Origin: Tsuneonella suprasediminis
GTDB taxonomy: Bacteria; Pseudomonadota; Alphaproteobacteria; Sphingomonadales; Sphingomonadaceae
DNA: 64,000 nucleotides
Direction: 5' to 3'
NCBI RefSeq assembly: GCF_003605755.1
Contig: NZ_RAHJ01000003.1
Location: 1 to 64,000 of the forward strand
The notes beneath the pieces were generated by a model. That model saw only the letters and a list, made by a program, of their open reading frames with translations, was not told the DNA's origin and did no database searches. Position numbers and translations under genes: made by a program. Shown one piece after another: positions 24,877 to 32,346 of this stretch. Position 1 is the first letter of the stretch; the number at the start of each line of letters is the position of its first letter.

Positions 24877-25950
24877 GTGATATCTCTCCGTTCGTCCGTT
24901 TCCTGCCTTGCCGCACTGGGTCTGGCGCTGTCTGCCAGCCCGATTCTGGCGTCTTCGGACATGGTGGCGGGCACCGATGTGCTGCGGACGTGGAACCTCG
25001 TGGTGCTGGGCGATCTGACCTCTTCGTCGGAAGTGGAAGGGCGCACGTTCGTTGGCGGCAATCTCGATGGCAATGCCTCGAATTACCAGATCAGCCCTAC
25101 GGTCGATTCCGGCACCGGTACGCCGGGCCTGACAGTGGTCGGCGATGTCAACGGCGGGTATAAGAACCTCAACAACGGTTCGGGCGCGGTCGTTGGCGGC
25201 AATGTGAACAGCGGGCTGAACCTCAACGGCAATCCGCAGACGGTTCTCGTCGGTGGTTCGATCAGCAACACCAACGTCAACAACAACACCGTCACTTCGG
25301 GCCTTGCTGCGTCGGACCCCGGCTTCGTACAGAATCTCACTCAGCAAAAGAGCCTGATCGAAACCTCGATGGGCAACCTCAGCTATTCGCTGAGCACGCT
25401 GGACAGCAACAGCACGCTGAGCATCAATGGCAATCGCGGCACGTTCAACGCTCAGCCGGGTGCCGATGGCGTGGCGGTGTTCAACATCACGTCCGCCGAT
25501 CTCGACAAGATTGGCGAAATTCAGTTCAATCTGAATGGTGCGGACACCGCGATCGTCAACGTGTCCGGCCCGTCGATCAGGCTCGACGATAATTTCCTGG
25601 GCGGCACCAACAATCTGGGCGAAAACGTTATCTGGAACTTCCCCGACGCGGAAAACCTGTCGCTGACCACGGCATGGGGCGGTTCGGTGCTGGCACCGAA
25701 GGCCGATGCCCAAACCCGCAATTATATTCAGGGTTCGGCGGTGTTCGGCAATCTGAAGCAAGACGGCGAAATGCACGTGGGCACGTACAACGGCGGCTAT
25801 AACCCGCCGTCCAACCCCAACCCGCCGACCGGATCGAGCAGCAGTTCATCAGGCGGAACCGCCGTTCCCGAACCGGGAATGATGGGGCTGTTCGGGCTGG
25901 CCGTGCTGTCGCTGGTGTTCTGGCGTCGCCGCAAGGTCGCACAGGCCTGA
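24877..25950 (+). CDS. Choice-of-anchor A family protein with PEP-CTERM sorting signal
   Basis: A 357-residue exported protein if the GTG at 24877 is the start; this puts a standard signal peptide first (ISLRSSVSCLAALGLALSASPILA). An ATG at 24787 in the same frame would add 30 residues and abuts the repeat cluster. The body is the choice-of-anchor A domain (WNLVVLGDLTSSSEVEGRTFVGGNL, GGSISNTNVNN, then SLTTAWGGSVLAPKAD), followed by a Ser/Pro linker and the C-terminal sorting signal VPEPGMMGLFGLAVLSLVFW plus RRRK. PEP-CTERM proteins are cleaved by exosortase and linked to extracellular polysaccharide; no exosortase is in the window. Both flanks are repeat clusters. Confidence 0.88.
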   Translation: MISLRSSVSCLAALGLALSASPILASSDMVAGTDVLRTWNLVVLGDLTSSSEVEGRTFVGGNLDGNASNYQISPTVDSGTGTPGLTVVGDVNGGYKNLNNGSGAVVGGNVNSGLNLNGNPQTVLVGGSISNTNVNNNTVTSGLAASDPGFVQNLTQQKSLIETSMGNLSYSLSTLDSNSTLSINGNRGTFNAQPGADGVAVFNITSADLDKIGEIQFNLNGADTAIVNVSGPSIRLDDNFLGGTNNLGENVIWNFPDAENLSLTTAWGGSVLAPKADAQTRNYIQGSAVFGNLKQDGEMHVGTYNGGYNPPSNPNPPTGSSSSSSGGTAVPEPGMMGLFGLAVLSLVFWRRRKVAQA

Positions 25951-26110
25951 CATTCCCGGTGGCTCCGGGCCGCGTTCGGCCGCTCGTTCAGTGAGCCGCC
26001 TGTTCAGAACGCCACTCCCCCGCCACTCGTCATTGCGAGCGTAGCGAAGCAAGCCATTGCCTGAGGCCTCCGCCCATCGCGGCGGTTGTTGCGGGGGCAA
26101 GGACGGCCCG

Positions 26111-26232
26111 TGGATTGCCACGTCGCCTTACGGCTCCTCGCAATGACGAGGGGGTGGGGGCGCGCGATGGTATCGGCCAGCCATCGGCAGTGCGCCCTTA
26201 CCCCCGAACCAAACCCACTCCGTGCCTTCGTG
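26111..26232. repeat. 122-bp perfect direct repeat, copy 1
   Basis: Base-for-base identical to 26831-26952 over 122 bp, then diverging where copy 2 has one additional ccttcgtg unit. The perfection compared with the looser match of other copies points to a recent duplication or gene conversion. Confidence 0.85.
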
Positions 26233-26830
26233 TGACACCCTGTCACCCAATGCCTCCGCCCATCGCGGCGGATGTGGCCGGGGCAAGGGCGGTCCGTGGA
26301 TTGCCACGTCGCCTGCGGCTCCTCGCAATGACGAGGGGAGGGGACGAGGGAGGATGAGGGAGGGGAGCGCCCGCTGCGACGTCACCCCGGACTTGATCCG
26401 GGGTCCAGCTTCGCCTTGCAGCGTTGCGTTTGAAGAAAAGCTGGGCCCCGGCTCGGGGGCCGGGGCGACGGGTTGTTGGGTTGCGTGCTGCCCTCAGGGT
26501 GCAGTCCCCTTAGGGAGCCGCCTGCCCAAAAACCCGCCACTCCCCCGCCACTCGTCATTGCGAGCGTAGCGAAGCAAGCCATTGCCTGAGCGTTCCGCCC
26601 ATCGCGGCGGATGTGGCCGGGGCAAGGGCGGTCCGTGGATTGCCACGTCGCCTGCGGCTCCTCGCAATGACGAGGGGAGGGGGGGCGCGATGGTATTGCC
26701 AACCAACCATCGGCAGTGCGCCCTTACCTCCGCACCAAACCCACTCCGTGCCTTCGTGCCTTCGTGTGACACCCTGTCACCCAACGCCTCCGCCCATCGC
26801 AACGGCGGTGGCGGGGGCGAGGGCGGTCCA

Positions 26831-26952
26831 TGGATTGCCACGTCGCCTTACGGCTCCTCGCAATGACGAGGGGGTGGGGGCGCGCGATGGTATCGGCCAG
26901 CCATCGGCAGTGCGCCCTTACCCCCGAACCAAACCCACTCCGTGCCTTCGTG
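26831..26952. repeat. 122-bp perfect direct repeat, copy 2
   Basis: Identical to 26111-26232. Recombination between the copies would delete the intervening 720 bp, which holds no gene. Confidence 0.85.
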
Positions 26953-27040
26953 CCTTCGTGTGACAAGCTTCCACCCGACACCCCCTCCCAGCGCGGCGGG
27001 GGTGGCCGGGGCGCTGCGCCAACGCCGCTACCGGCGAACC

Positions 27041-28669
27041 TCAAAACACGTTCGACAGTACCAGGAACGCGGCGGAGGACAGCAGCGCAGCGGCGGGCAG
27101 GGTGATGATCCATGCCATCGCGATCGGCTTCATCAGGCCCCAGTTGGCCTGTTTGTTGACCAGCCCGATGCCCAGTACCGATCCGATCAGGATATGCGTG
27201 CTCGATACCGGCAGGCCGAATGCCGATGCCATCATCACCACCGCCGCGGCGGACAGCTCTGCGGAAAAGCCAGAGGCGGGGTGCATCGTAGTGAGGTTGT
27301 GGCCCACGGTGCGGATCACTTCCTTGCCGATGAACCACAGCCCGGCGATCAGCGCGACGCCGAATGTTATCATCGCCGCGGCGGGGACGGCGGCTTGCGA
27401 GCCGACATCGCCGGTGCGCAACACATCGATAATCGCCGCGAACGGGCCGATGGCGTTGGCGATGTCGTTCGCGCCGTGGCTGAAGGCGAAGCCCGATGCC
27501 GTGAACACCTGCATCCAGCTGAACATCAGGAATGTCGAGCGGTCGAGCGAATTGCCCTTCAGCGTTTTGGCGAAAATGAATGTCGCCATCCACACCGCCG
27601 CCGCGACCATGCCCATGATCAGGTAATTGTTCAGCGTGGTCAGCCCAAGGTGCATGTGTTTCAGCCCCTTGAACAACAGCATCGATGTGATGATCGCCGC
27701 GCCGATGGCGGCGATGACCGGCACCCAGTTCTGCAACGCGCGATAGGCGGCCAGCGAATCCCGCTGGCTGCGGATATCGTGCAGTTTGCGATAGTAATCC
27801 GATTCCAGCTCTTCTTTCGAAAACTCTTCTTCGCCCAGCATGATCTGCGCGTCGCGGATCATGGTGTTGGTGTAGGAAATCTGCTGCAATTCGTTCAGCC
27901 GTTCGAACGCGCTCTTGTGCTCTTCGTTCAGCTTGCGGCGTTCCTGTTTGAAGCTGACGATCCGCTCGTTCATCTTCTCGTTGTATTGCAGGATGTGCTT
28001 CTTGATCTGGAAAAACAGGCCATACGACACCAGCCCGCCCAATATGGGGGACAGCACCCACGATAGCGCGATGGTCCCGATCTGGTCCCAGTGCACCAGT
28101 GCGAACGCGCCGCTGCCGCCGCTGACGATATAGCCCAGCGTGATCGAACTGCCGACGATCCCGCCGATGATCGAATGGGTGGTCGATACCGGCCAGCCGC
28201 GCCTGCTGGCGAACATCAGCCACAATGCCGCGGCCAGCAGAGCCGACATCATGATATAGACGAACTGCATCGGTTCGAACTGCACCGCCGACAGATCGAC
28301 GATGCCGCTGCGGATCGTGTCGGTCACTTCGCCGCCCGCGATCACCGCGCCGCTCACTTCGAATACCGCCGCGACCAGCAGCGCCTGTCTGATCGTCAGC
28401 GTTCCGGCGCCGACGCTGGTGCCGAACGAATTGGCGACATCGTTGCCGCCGATGTTGAAGGCCATGAAAATGCCGAACAGCGTCGCCAGCACGAAAATCG
28501 TGACGTTGCTGTGATTGGTGTAGCCGAGGCCCCACACCAGAAACCACGCCGATACCCCGGCCAGCAATACTGCGAATGCCATGCCGGTGCGCGACAGTCC
28601 CAAACCATCGCCAGTCCCCAAACCTTCGCCAGCAGATGCGGGACCGGTCGCGGTTGTCGAAGCCTGCAT
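27041..28669 (-). CDS. Inorganic phosphate transporter, PiT family
   Basis: A 542-residue membrane protein with about ten hydrophobic helices. The duplicated PiT signatures are both present: [20 protein letters not shown] (about 68-87) and [18 protein letters not shown] (about 385). [17 protein letters not shown] and [18 protein letters not shown] are the paired repeat motifs. Between the halves lies a long cytoplasmic helical loop (about 250-330, rich in Lys/Glu/Arg: [20 protein letters not shown]), longer than in E. coli PitA and typical of the larger PiT subfamily. It imports metal-phosphate with protons. A PhoB-type box lies 57-74 bp upstream. Confidence 0.93.
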   Translation of the reverse strand: MQASTTATGPASAGEGLGTGDGLGLSRTGMAFAVLLAGVSAWFLVWGLGYTNHSNVTIFVLATLFGIFMAFNIGGNDVANSFGTSVGAGTLTIRQALLVAAVFEVSGAVIAGGEVTDTIRSGIVDLSAVQFEPMQFVYIMMSALLAAALWLMFASRRGWPVSTTHSIIGGIVGSSITLGYIVSGGSGAFALVHWDQIGTIALSWVLSPILGGLVSYGLFFQIKKHILQYNEKMNERIVSFKQERRKLNEEHKSAFERLNELQQISYTNTMIRDAQIMLGEEEFSKEELESDYYRKLHDIRSQRDSLAAYRALQNWVPVIAAIGAAIITSMLLFKGLKHMHLGLTTLNNYLIMGMVAAAVWMATFIFAKTLKGNSLDRSTFLMFSWMQVFTASGFAFSHGANDIANAIGPFAAIIDVLRTGDVGSQAAVPAAAMITFGVALIAGLWFIGKEVIRTVGHNLTTMHPASGFSAELSAAAVVMMASAFGLPVSSTHILIGSVLGIGLVNKQANWGLMKPIAMAWIITLPAAALLSSAAFLVLSNVF

Positions 28670-28725
28670 AAATTAACTGCCCCATTTACCCTGTTAACAC
28701 TCGATTGAGCGGGTAATCGCGGGGT

Positions 28726-28743
28726 ATGACTGTGCTGTGACAG
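28726..28743 (-). promoter_or_regulatory. Candidate Pho box upstream of pit
   Basis: On the coding strand CTGTCAC-AGCA-CAGTCAT, two seven-base direct repeats with a four-base spacer, matching 12 of 14 positions of the PhoB consensus CTGTCAT-N4-CTGTCAT. It lies 57-74 bp before the pit start. In Sinorhizobium meliloti PhoB represses the orfA-pit operon, so repression under phosphate limitation is a plausible role here. Confidence 0.6.
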
Positions 28744-28900
28744 GATATTGGCGCGTTACATGGCAGGTTATGCCTTTCGTCCGGTGAATAGTCACCGGGC
28801 TGGGGGATTATTGCAGGTTTAACAATGCCTTGCCCGCCCCATATCGAGGTGAAGGGGGTGGTGAAAAGGCAGGTGAAACGGGTGTCGTTTCGATCCTCCG

Positions 28901-29593
28901 TCAGCGGGTGGCGACCGCGTCCCGCGCATCGAGCCAGCGGGCCAATGCGACTCCGCCAGTGATCAGAAACGGCACCAGCACGAAAGAAAGCGTCACTTTC
29001 GCAAGGACCTGGCCGATCAGCAGGTCGCGAATCGCGAACTCGCCATAGAATGCCAGTGTGATGAAAATCACCGAATCGAGCGCCTGACTCAGCGCACTCG
29101 CCACCGCGCCGCGCACCATCAGCGACACCGTGCCCCCGTTGCCGGTCCCCCGAAGGCGCGAAAATATCCACACGTTCAGCAGCAACGAAACGATGTAAGC
29201 CGCCGGCCCCGCCATCCATACCCGCCAGAGCTGAGAATTGACCCGCTCAAACGCCGCCAGATCGTCGGCCCGGAATTGCAGCATTTCCACCGAAGCGGGC
29301 AGTTTGAGCACGAGCTGCATCAGCATCGATGCAATGAGCAGCGGAATAAAACCCCACCAAACCAGCTTGTTAGCCAGCGATCGGCCATAGAGTTGCGCCA
29401 CCGTGCTCGATATCACGACCAGGATCAGGAACGAGAAAATCCCTGCTTCCACCGCCAGGCTGCTGGGCCACAACCGCACCTGTTTGAACGCCAGCATCCC
29501 CGCCAGCACAGTCATCCCGCCATACAGAAGAAGATAGACGAACAGCGCGCGGGGAATCGGCGGACTTTGCGGCTCGGCATGGGAAGTCTCTGT
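28901..29593 (-). CDS. YhhQ/VUT family transporter, probable queuosine precursor transporter
   Basis: A 230-residue protein with six hydrophobic segments (for example YLLLYGGMTVLAGMLAF, FLILVVISSTVAQLYG, YIVSLLLNVWIFSRL, ALDSVIFITLAFYG, VTLSFVLVPFLITGG). The QxxDSxIFI-type block (SQALDSVIFITLAF) and the VAQLYGR motif are typical of YhhQ, which imports preQ0/preQ1 or queuine for tRNA queuosine. The start at 29593 is preferred over 29626 because the family starts close to the first helix. The 231-bp gap to pit (28670-28900) holds only the Pho box. It diverges from nupC. Confidence 0.8.
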   Translation of the reverse strand, partial: TETSHAEPQSPPIPRALFVYLLLYGGMTVLAGMLAFKQVRLWPSSLAVEAGIFSFLILVVISSTVAQLYGRSLANKLVWWGFIPLLIASMLMQLVLKLPASVEMLQFRADDLAAFERVNSQLWRVWMAGPAAYIVSLLLNVWIFSRLRGTGNGGTVSLMVRGAVASALSQALDSVIFITLAFYGEFAIRDLLIGQVLAKVTLSFVLVPFLITGGVALARWLDARDAVATR

Positions 29594-29733
29594 CATGGCG
29601 GCAGGATTTGGCACTGTGCGTCCCAAAAGGGAAGCCGTGCAGATGTCCCCTTGCGCGTTTGACTGTGGAGACCGAAAAGGCCAGAGCGCTCAGTGTAATA
29701 TTCCGGTTTCACCCGCAACCGCATGGGAGGCTC

Positions 29734-31047
29734 ATGCCGCCAGTCCTTGCCAGCCTGCTCGGGATCGTTGCGATCCTGGCAATCGCCTTCCTTCTTTCCA
29801 ACGGCAAACGCCGCATCCGCATCCGCATTGTCGGGGCTGCATTCGCACTGCAGGCTTTGCTGGCTTTCCTTGTATTAAGAACACCTTGGGGCGTCGCGAC
29901 GATCAAGGGAATGGCGGGCGGTGTGGCGGCTCTGCTCAGTTACGCCAACGAAGGCACTGCGTTTCTTTTCGGAGCGGACAATCCGATGAAGAACACCTTC
30001 GCACTCGGCGCCCTGCCGGTCATCATCTTCTTCGCGTCGCTGGTTTCGATTCTCTATCACCTTGGAATCATGCAGCGTATTGTGCGCTGGGTTGGCGGGG
30101 CGATCGGTTGGGTGACCGGGGTCAGCCGGGTCGAAGCGTTAGGCGCGGCGGCCAATATCTTTGTCGGCCAGTCGGAAAGCCCGCTGGTGGTGCGTCCCTA
30201 TCTCGCGGGACTTGCGCCGAGCCGCCTTTTCACGCTGATGACAGTCGGCATGGCCGGGGTCGCGGGCACGATTCTGGCGGCATACGCCGGGTTGCTGGGC
30301 GAAGAATACCTGCCTTTTCTGCTGGCTGCGGCGTTCATGTCGGCACCGGGCGGGATCCTGATGGCCAAGATCATCATGCCCGACGAACACGAACCATCCG
30401 CCGCCGCGGAAGGGGAAATCGACCTCCCACGTTCGCGCATCAGCGCCGAAGGCCCCGCCGCTTTGGTGGAAGGGGGCAAACCGGCCGAAGTGACGATGGC
30501 GGAAACCTTCGAGGAAGGGCAACGCCCGGCCAACCTGATCGAAGCCGCCGCGCAAGGCGCACAGACCGGCGTGAAGCTGGCCGTGGCCGTCGGCGCGATG
30601 TTGCTGGCCTTTGTCGCTCTGGTCGCGCTGGCCAATGGCTTCCTGGGCTGGGTCGGTCATCTGTTCGGGCAGGAAGGCTGGAGTTTTCAGGCCGCTATCG
30701 GTCGAATCTTCGCTCCGGTGATGTTTCTGATCGGGATCCCGTGGGATCAGGCATCGGCTGCGGGCGGGTTGTTCGGCACCAAAGTCGTGCTCAACGAATT
30801 CGTGGCCTTTATCGATCTGGGCCAGATGGGGGCGGACGTGCTGAACGACCGCAGCCGTGCGATTATTACTTTCGCATTGTGCGGCTTTGCGAATTTCTCT
30901 TCGATTGCGATCCAGATGGCCGTGACGGGCGGTCTGGCCCCCGATCAACGCCCTGTAATCGCCAAGCTGGGCCTGCGCGCGCTTGCCGCAGGCTCGCTCG
31001 CCAATCTGATGAGCGCGGCGCTGGCCGGGCTGTTCCTTCCTTACTGA
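29734..31047 (+). CDS. NupC/CNT family concentrative nucleoside transporter
   Basis: A 437-residue polytopic protein. CNT signatures: ANEGTAFLFGAD and ALGALPVIIFFASLVSILYHLGIMQ in the first half, AANIFVGQSESPLVVRPYL, MSAPGGILMAKIIMPD, and GTKVVLNEFVAFIDLG with FALCGFANFSSIAIQ near the end. It imports nucleosides with a sodium or proton gradient across the inner membrane. The start is set by gggagg a few bases upstream of the ATG at 29734. A hydrophilic loop of ~60 residues (about 225-290) separates the two core halves. It is followed after 11 bp by a 2OG-Fe(II) oxygenase. Confidence 0.93.
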   Translation: MPPVLASLLGIVAILAIAFLLSNGKRRIRIRIVGAAFALQALLAFLVLRTPWGVATIKGMAGGVAALLSYANEGTAFLFGADNPMKNTFALGALPVIIFFASLVSILYHLGIMQRIVRWVGGAIGWVTGVSRVEALGAAANIFVGQSESPLVVRPYLAGLAPSRLFTLMTVGMAGVAGTILAAYAGLLGEEYLPFLLAAAFMSAPGGILMAKIIMPDEHEPSAAAEGEIDLPRSRISAEGPAALVEGGKPAEVTMAETFEEGQRPANLIEAAAQGAQTGVKLAVAVGAMLLAFVALVALANGFLGWVGHLFGQEGWSFQAAIGRIFAPVMFLIGIPWDQASAAGGLFGTKVVLNEFVAFIDLGQMGADVLNDRSRAIITFALCGFANFSSIAIQMAVTGGLAPDQRPVIAKLGLRALAAGSLANLMSAALAGLFLPY

Positions 31048-31058
31048 GAACCAAGATA

Positions 31059-31988
31059 ATGCCTGATATCGCCACAGTTTCGATTGCCCGCCCGCTGAAC
31101 GAAGTGTCCGAAGAAATCGGCAAAAGTTTCGAGGAATATGGTTTTGCGGTCATTCGCGACCACGGCATCCCGGCGGACCTGATCGCGAGGGCGGAAGAAC
31201 TGTCAAAAGCGTTCTTCGCTTTGCCTGACGATGTGAAGCGCGCCTATTTCATCGCGGGCGGCGGCGGCGCGCGGGGCTATACCCCGTTCGGCACTGAGCG
31301 AGCCAAAGACGCCGAAGTCCATGATCTGAAAGAGTTCTGGCACATCGGTCGCAGCTTGCCCGAAGTGCATCCGCTGGCAGAATATATGCCGCCCAATATC
31401 TGGCCGACCGAAATCGCCCATTTCCGCGAAACTTTCGAAGCGTTGTATGCCGCGTTCGAAAAGGCGGGCGCGCGGGTGCTGGAGGCGATTGCGCTTCACC
31501 TCGGCCTGCCGCGCGAATGGTTTGCCGCCACTGTGGAGGATGGCAATTCGGTGATGCGCCTGCTCCACTATCCGCCGCTGACCGGCGCTGATGCGGAGGG
31601 TGCCATTCGTGCCGCGGCGCATGGCGATATCAACACGATCACTCTTTTGCTGGGCGCTGAAGAGGCCGGTCTGCAATTGCTGACGAAGGAAGGGGAATGG
31701 AAAGCCATTGCCGTTCCCGAAGGGGCGCTGGTCATCAATATCGGCGATATGCTCGACCGTCTGACCAATGGCAAATTGCGTTCGACCACCCACCGCGTCG
31801 TCAATCCGCACGGCGAGGCGGCCTATCGCAGCCGGTTCTCAATGCCGTTCTTCCTGCATTTCCGGCCCGATTTCACAATCGAGACGCTGGAAAGCTGCAT
31901 CGATCCCGCTGCGCCGGAGGATCACCCCGCCCCGATTTCGAGCCACGAATTCCTGCTTCAGCGCCTGCGGGAAATTAATCTCGCCTGA
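31059..31988 (+). CDS. 2-oxoglutarate/Fe(II)-dependent oxygenase, isopenicillin N synthase-like
   Basis: A 309-residue cytoplasmic oxygenase. The N-terminal DIOX_N domain has KSFEEYGFAVIRDHGIP. The double-stranded beta-helix core supplies the iron ligands His and Asp in RAAAHGDINTITLLLG (about 188-190) and the distal His in KLRSTTHRVVNP (about 245), with the 2OG-binding Arg in YRSRFSMPFFLH. This is the common bacterial IPNS-like family, not a true penicillin pathway enzyme; the substrate is unknown. It begins 11 bp after nupC and probably shares its transcript, hinting at a nucleoside or base-derived substrate. Confidence 0.88.
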   Translation: MPDIATVSIARPLNEVSEEIGKSFEEYGFAVIRDHGIPADLIARAEELSKAFFALPDDVKRAYFIAGGGGARGYTPFGTERAKDAEVHDLKEFWHIGRSLPEVHPLAEYMPPNIWPTEIAHFRETFEALYAAFEKAGARVLEAIALHLGLPREWFAATVEDGNSVMRLLHYPPLTGADAEGAIRAAAHGDINTITLLLGAEEAGLQLLTKEGEWKAIAVPEGALVINIGDMLDRLTNGKLRSTTHRVVNPHGEAAYRSRFSMPFFLHFRPDFTIETLESCIDPAAPEDHPAPISSHEFLLQRLREINLA

Positions 31989-32210
31989 GAAGGCGGTGAC
32001 GAAAACTGTCCGATATTGCGATATTTTTTATCGCGCTGAACCCCGACCGTTGCAGAAATGCCGCAGTAGGTCGTAAACCTATCGGGCGGCCAAGTGGTGA
32101 GGGCAACTATAATTCCCTGCGCCCTATATGGGTAGAATAATATTCCCGTACTGGCGCCGTATGCGGCGAATGATTGCGTGGACGGTTAATTTCCGCCGCA
32201 GTGTGTCTTT

Positions 32211-32228
32211 GTGTCACTCGACCGTCAC
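32211..32228 (+). promoter_or_regulatory. Possible Pho box upstream of a TonB receptor
   Basis: GTGTCAC-TCGA-CCGTCAC, direct repeats on the eleven-base period of PhoB sites, matching 10 of 14 consensus positions. It lies 119 bp upstream of the receptor start, in a 358-bp gap (31989-32346) with no gene. Confidence 0.35.
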
Positions 32229-32346
32229 AAAAAGCTCGTTAAGGGGTTCCCGACCAACGGCGACTCAATCGCCAAACGGCCAGAAGAACACAAGCATACC
32301 AAGTCTTGGGATCACTCAAATCAATCTGGTTCAGGGGAACTTTTCC

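Larger units (their letters stand above)
26020..27005. repeat. Intergenic repeat cluster 3
   Basis: The gap between the PEP-CTERM gene and pit has no supported gene. It carries four copies of the tggattgccacgtcg...cctcgcaatgacgag unit (from 26111, 26296, 26636 and 26831), two tcgtcattgcgagcgtagcgaagcaagc forms (26030 and 26550), three cgtgccttcgtg units, and the ccggacttgatccggggtcc hairpin pair (26384-26470). Positions 26111-26232 are identical to 26831-26952, 720 bp apart. Confidence 0.85.

Noticed and set aside
17471-27005. Regularly spaced repeats considered as a CRISPR array
   Set aside because: Spacing is irregular, units are composite and inverted, there are no unique spacers of constant length and no cas genes.
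26724-28685. A 653-codon leftward frame over the repeat cluster and pit
   Set aside because: It reads pit in the wrong frame and runs through the repeats; the true transporter frame has ten membrane helices and PiT motifs.
31989-32346. Cobalamin or other riboswitch upstream of the TonB receptor
   Set aside because: No conserved B12-box or other known aptamer core could be recognised by eye.
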